A DNA stretch of 64,000 nucleotides from QKTW01 sp052161885 (GTDB lineage: Bacteria; Bacteroidota; Bacteroidia; Chitinophagales; Chitinophagaceae). The translations under genes and the position numbers were made by a program. The stretch lies in contig CP197396.1 in NCBI GenBank assembly GCA_052161885.1, forward strand, positions 1,116,001 through 1,180,000. Direction: 5' to 3'. Below, piece by piece: positions 60,761 through 64,000 of the stretch; the first letter of the stretch is position 1; every line of letters begins with the position of its first letter. The notes under the pieces are model-generated. The model did no database searches. It saw only the letters and a list, made by a program, of their open reading frames with translations, and was not told the origin of the DNA.

Positions 60761-62534
60761 CTATTCTTAGTGGATGAGGAAAAATTATGGAATAATAACT
60801 AAATGGAGTACCAAAGTAAGGCCTTAACTTATTGTCTTCCCTATCCAAAGCCTTTTTGCGAACATCCGGCAAAATTTTATTCAGTTTGTAGTATTGAAAT
60901 GTTCTTCGTCTATCAAGCTCTCTCAACTGCGATTCATATATACTATTATTTTTGATTAGCTGAAAGCCTTTAGCCCAGCACAAGTCAAAATTACTTTTAT
61001 AAGGAGTTCTCAAATTAGGCCGCCCAACGGACATTGAAATTACTCTTGTTTTAAAGCTACTAACAACGGACATATTGTTCACTCTAAAATGCTCAGGATT
61101 TATACCTAAAGCTCTTGAATGATTAAGTGCACTTAAAATACGCTCATACTCATCTTTCAACTTCTGTTTTTGCTTATTAAAAGAATCCTTTCGAACTCTA
61201 AGTTTACAATCATATCTCATTTGGTATCCAACAAAGCCAATCCAAGGAACATTATTTTTAGCAAGTTTTGATTTATTGCCCCAACAATAAATTGGTTTTG
61301 ATTTCGACTCCCAAAAATCTTTATTGTAACATTTAGTAAAAAAATCCTCTGCAGTACTATGTATTAATAACTTACAAGATAAAACAGCTTCCCTATATCT
61401 ATTTAGCGCTTCAAGGCATTTGGCTGCATTTAAATGCATCAAAATCATATCATCACAATACCTAGCATAAATTAGATCAGAATCACTTTCTGAATTTAAC
61501 GTTTTACGATCTACAGAATCAAGAATTATATTTGAAATAACACACGATAACGCCCCACCTTGAGGGATGCCTATATCTATTGATTTTTTTTCAAAATCAT
61601 ACCCAAATGTTTTGGACAAGGATTCTTGTACCCATTTGAAACGTCCTGGCTGTAATTTTCTCGATAAAAACCAGCTTTCATTGTTTTTAGGGAGTATAAC
61701 TCGATTAAAGGAAAAAGATCGCAAATACGATTCAAAAACATTTAATGCATTTACGTCTAATTTTACACCTCTAGCATTTAGTCTATCCTCAATTTTTTTC
61801 AAACATTCTCTCGCCACATCATGATTTACACAATCAAAAAATTTTTGTATATCGCATTCGGCAACATAGATATTATTATTTGACTTAGCTTCCTTAAATT
61901 TTATGATTTCTGCAAATGCATCGTGATGCGTAATTGCCTTCCCTTTTGTGGTCTTTCTGAACGCGAATGAAACATCTAAAAATTCAGAATCCAAAACGTC
62001 AACAAAATATTTAGCTGTAAGACCAATTATTACTCTATCTTCTAAACAATACTGCATAATTGGTCGATACTCTAATAATTCAGCGGTATTAGTTTTTTTC
62101 TTTTTAGGTATTGCAAACAAATCAGGTTCATTTAGCCCTTCTCTTTCTATAACACTAACTTTATACCTTATGTAATTGCAGAAGTATAAAAATTCTACAT
62201 ACCACATTGGAGAACTCGTAATATCTGCATTGGCCCTTTCTTTCACTTTCTCATACGTTTTCATTAGAGAAAACCGAACTCTAGCCTGGCTATTAGTAGT
62301 TACATTTTTCCTGTAATAATTTGAAGGTTTTACCCAAGAACGTCTAGGGGGTACAATGCATTTTAAATATGAGTTCCCCTTATATTTCTCTTTATTGTGG
62401 AAATTTGTCTTGTGATGATGGCTTATTTCCCTATCTGCGTGAAGTTTATTTCTCTTTTTAAGTTGTGCGATTCTAATATTTACGATGGATTTATATATCG
62501 CTTCGTTGGTAAAATAGTCTAATACAAGGTTCAT
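60753..62534 (-). CDS. Reverse transcriptase of unassigned type (YCDD box), 593 residues
   Basis: RT motifs are all present: RPIM (157-160) and EDRVI (165-169), motif A AECDIQKFFDCVNHD (225-239; Asp228), GIPQGGALS (322-330), and the catalytic ARYCDDMIL (357-365; Asp361-362). A long insert lies between motif A and the GIPQGG block (about 275-315). The thumb reads WIGFVGYQMRYDCKLRVRKD (431-450). No maturase or HNH domain, so it is not a group II intron protein. The motif 4 QGG lacks the SQ of DGR enzymes, and YCDD is not the retron YADD; the NAxxH and VTG features of retron RTs were not seen. Related by eye to defence-associated or unknown-group RTs. AT-rich. Confidence 0.9.
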   Translation of the reverse strand: MNLVLDYFTNEAIYKSIVNIRIAQLKKRNKLHADREISHHHKTNFHNKEKYKGNSYLKCIVPPRRSWVKPSNYYRKNVTTNSQARVRFSLMKTYEKVKERANADITSSPMWYVEFLYFCNYIRYKVSVIEREGLNEPDLFAIPKKKKTNTAELLEYRPIMQYCLEDRVIIGLTAKYFVDVLDSEFLDVSFAFRKTTKGKAITHHDAFAEIIKFKEAKSNNNIYVAECDIQKFFDCVNHDVARECLKKIEDRLNARGVKLDVNALNVFESYLRSFSFNRVILPKNNESWFLSRKLQPGRFKWVQESLSKTFGYDFEKKSIDIGIPQGGALSCVISNIILDSVDRKTLNSESDSDLIYARYCDDMILMHLNAAKCLEALNRYREAVLSCKLLIHSTAEDFFTKCYNKDFWESKSKPIYCWGNKSKLAKNNVPWIGFVGYQMRYDCKLRVRKDSFNKQKQKLKDEYERILSALNHSRALGINPEHFRVNNMSVVSSFKTRVISMSVGRPNLRTPYKSNFDLCWAKGFQLIKNNSIYESQLRELDRRRTFQYYKLNKILPDVRKKALDREDNKLRPYFGTPFSYYSIIFPHPLRIVR

Positions 62535-62536
62535 AA

Positions 62537-62734
62537 TATTGGGCTGTGACCGAGTTATTTAACAAAGATACTGAGACATAAAACTGAGCCAATAGCAACA
62601 GGAGGAATGCTCATTCCATTTTTCAGAATAACCTAAGAGGAAGCCATATTATTAAAGCTAGAAAATATTACTACCCTCATCCTGAACCTTAATCTGATGT
62701 ATAAAAAATATACACCCTGCATCACAGCCCAATA
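62537..62734 (-). ncRNA. Candidate reverse transcriptase-linked structured RNA (inverted-repeat bounded)
   Basis: On the minus strand TATTGGGCTGTGA (62734-62722) and TCACAGCCCAATA (62549-62537) are exact reverse complements, 13 bp, enclosing 172 nt. The inner arm ends 2 nt before the reverse transcriptase ATG. Inside, GGAATG-AG-CATTCC gives a small hairpin near 62608-62621. The outer arm lies inside the annotated 5' end of the opposite-strand primase gene, unless that gene starts later (TTG 62763). The layout recalls retron a1/a2 ends or the ncRNA of defence RTs. Confidence 0.4.
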
Positions 62735-63740
62735 CTGTAAATTTATACTTAAAAAATTCAAGTTGAAATACTGTATTAAAAAAATATCTTTTTTTAATAA
62801 CACATTTAGTGATGTTTCTCAGAATATCCCAATTAATAATATCCTTACTGCAATTAAGGCCGAAGAATATTATGATAAAATACATTCACTACGACAGCTT
62901 CTAGCTGAAGGTAATATTGATGAATATAAAAGAAACAAAATACAATTGCCTGCTGTCACTTTCTGTGGGACATTTTCAAAAAAAAGAAAACAGGAAGAAC
63001 TTCTAGAATATAGTTCAATATTAATCTTTGATGTTGACAACATAAACGAGGTTGAACGTGAGAGGCTTAAGCTTTTTTTAAGTTCACAACCTTACGTATA
63101 CGCATACTGGATTTCTCCATCAATGAATGGCATTAAGTTTTTAATTCCTACCGATAGTAATGTTGATATGCATAAATTGTATTTCTGTGTTATCAAAAAA
63201 TATATTGAAGATTACACCTCTATACCTATAGACAAGTCTGGTAGTGACTATACACGACTATGCTATGTATCAAGCGACAAAGATTTATTTATTAATGAAA
63301 ATGCTTCTACTATAACAAAGGATTGGATTTTGAAACATAATGATATTCCGACAATAGATACAATATCACGATCACAAAAAGGCAACACATCTAAGGAATC
63401 TTATGCATTACCCAAGAGCATATATGCAACTGAGGGCAAAAACGATAAGCGAATGCGAGAGGCAATGTTTAAAATCATTAAATTCTTAAAGAAAAAAAAT
63501 AAAAGTATTACAACAGATTATGAATCTTGGTATAAAGTCGGGATGGCAATTGCTAATACTTTTTCATACGATGTGGGCAGTAAATATTATTTGGAATTGT
63601 GCAGGCTTGATGGAGCATTACATGACGAGAAAAAAAGCGAGCAAATGCTTCTGTACTGTTATGAAAATAGAATTCCTGATAAAATAAGCTTTGCAACAAT
63701 TATTTTTTTCGCCAAAAATCAAGGGTATAATTCCCAGTAG
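62697..63740 (+). CDS. BT4734/VirE_N - PriCT_2 primase-like protein
   Basis: A 347-residue protein, or about 325 if it starts at the TTG at 62763. The N-terminal half (29-200) matches the BT4734-like domain: EYSSILIFDVDNINEV (Asp112, Asp114), YAYWISPSMNGIKFLIPTDSN and DKSGSDYTRLCYVSSD. These resemble archaeo-eukaryotic primase motifs. The C-terminal part (about 245-325) is a PriCT_2-like helical domain (YESWYKVGMAIANTFSYDVGSKYYLEL). In Bacteroidota mobile elements the domain is usually fused to or followed by a helicase; none is present before the window ends. AT-rich, divergent from the reverse transcriptase. Confidence 0.72.
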   Translation: MYKKYTPCITAQYCKFILKKFKLKYCIKKISFFNNTFSDVSQNIPINNILTAIKAEEYYDKIHSLRQLLAEGNIDEYKRNKIQLPAVTFCGTFSKKRKQEELLEYSSILIFDVDNINEVERERLKLFLSSQPYVYAYWISPSMNGIKFLIPTDSNVDMHKLYFCVIKKYIEDYTSIPIDKSGSDYTRLCYVSSDKDLFINENASTITKDWILKHNDIPTIDTISRSQKGNTSKESYALPKSIYATEGKNDKRMREAMFKIIKFLKKKNKSITTDYESWYKVGMAIANTFSYDVGSKYYLELCRLDGALHDEKKSEQMLLYCYENRIPDKISFATIIFFAKNQGYNSQ

Positions 63741-63745
63741 TCATC

Positions 63746-64000
63746 GCTCCGCCGGATGTTCCGCAGGGCATCCGGTGGTAAGGATAAAGGGAATTTGTAA
63801 TTCCCGATAACGGCCGCGAGTCGTAACAAACCACACCGCTATATTTCAGGAGATCCCACGCTCCGTTGCACGAAGTCTGTCCAGACAGCGGAAGGACACT
63901 GGATGACGACCTTGATGGAGCGCCGGTAATGCCCTGCTCCGCGGGATGTTTCGAAAGGGTAAGGATAAAGAGAATTTGCGATTCCAGATAGCGGCTGTGA
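63746..64000. repeat. REP-like hairpin direct repeats running off the window
   Basis: The unit at 63746-63819 is repeated at 63936-64000 with about 80% identity (GGTAAGGATAAAG, GAATTTG, GATAxCGGC). Copy A has hairpins CCGGATG/CATCCGG (63752-63775) and GGGAATT-TGT-AATTCCC (63789-63805). It begins just after GTAG (63737-63740), the tetranucleotide typical of REP elements. Confidence 0.55.

Noticed and set aside
60753..62534. Reverse transcriptase as a diversity-generating retroelement with nearby template and variable repeats (63746-64000)
   Set aside because: The RT has GIPQGG and lacks the SQ motif, no Avd gene is present, and the repeats at the window edge are hairpin-rich rather than A-specific variants of a coding region.
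60753..62534. Reverse transcriptase as a group II intron protein
   Set aside because: No maturase X or HNH domain follows the RT and no domain V-like RNA is evident next to the gene.
60753..62734. Straightforward retron call
   Set aside because: The inverted repeat layout is similar, but the RT is 593 residues long, has YCDD in place of YADD, and the retron-specific NAxxH and VTG features were not seen.
58966..64000. CRISPR array among the repeats near the right end
   Set aside because: Repeats are too long, too few and not regularly spaced, and no cas genes are visible.

Overview
The window reads as chromosomal DNA of a Bacteroidota bacterium, most likely family Chitinophagaceae. Reasons: a protein with a type IX secretion (T9SS) C-terminal sorting domain, lipoprotein signals of Bacteroidota type, repeated -7 boxes of the form TAnnTTTG (with a TTG/TTTG about 20 nt upstream in the best cases), few Shine-Dalgarno sequences, an RDD/SpoIIM/DUF4129/DUF4350/MoxR/DUF58 cluster, and a group IV biosynthetic arginine decarboxylase. 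No species can be named from sequence alone.

Layout. 1-5.8 kb: RDD protein (partial, minus) divergent from the spoIIM-DUF4129-DUF4350-moxR-DUF58 operon. 6-9 kb: secreted trypsin-like protease, then a divergent HxlR regulator/NmrA oxidoreductase pair with a repeat-bearing promoter. 9.2-11.8 kb: four small membrane proteins divergent from a TetR regulator. 12-17.5 kb: tRNA-Arg(ACG), L,D-transpeptidase, DinB-like protein, an unknown protein, RecQ. 17.7-19.9 kb: arginine decarboxylase and a solo ThiE/TenI-like protein. 19.8-26.9 kb: complete thiamine operon on the minus strand behind a TPP riboswitch (thiS-thiC-thiD-thiE-thiG-thiH-thiF). 27-34 kb: flavin monooxygenase, AraC regulator, acetyltransferase, ValS and hypothetical genes. 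34-41 kb: META lipoprotein, a run of very small genes with a thioredoxin-like protein and an ECF sigma factor, and a 1383-residue T9SS surface protein with a beta-helix region. 41-47 kb: small stress/regulatory genes, a ParDE toxin-antitoxin pair, and an SRPBCC-ArsR-SRPBCC operon with two palindromic operators. 47-53 kb: an asymmetric heterodimeric ABC exporter, SmpB, AccD. 53-58.3 kb: VOC/TfoX-like genes, a radical SAM protein, and an SOS-like divergon (Y-family polymerase and LexA-like S24 regulator).

The last 6 kb differ. 59.0-59.9 kb has two diverged tandem copies of a hairpin-bounded repeat of about 465 bp. A RadC-like JAB protein follows. Then comes a visibly AT-rich island (60.76-63.74 kb): a 593-residue reverse transcriptase with a YCDD box, divergent from a BT4734/VirE_N-PriCT_2 primase-like gene. 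Between them lies an interval closed by a perfect 13-bp inverted repeat, one arm 2 nt before the reverse transcriptase start codon. That resembles a structured non-coding RNA paired with a reverse transcriptase and is the best candidate here for an undescribed system. The right edge holds REP-like hairpin repeats running off the window.

All functional calls come from reading motifs and family resemblance by eye; no database search was run.
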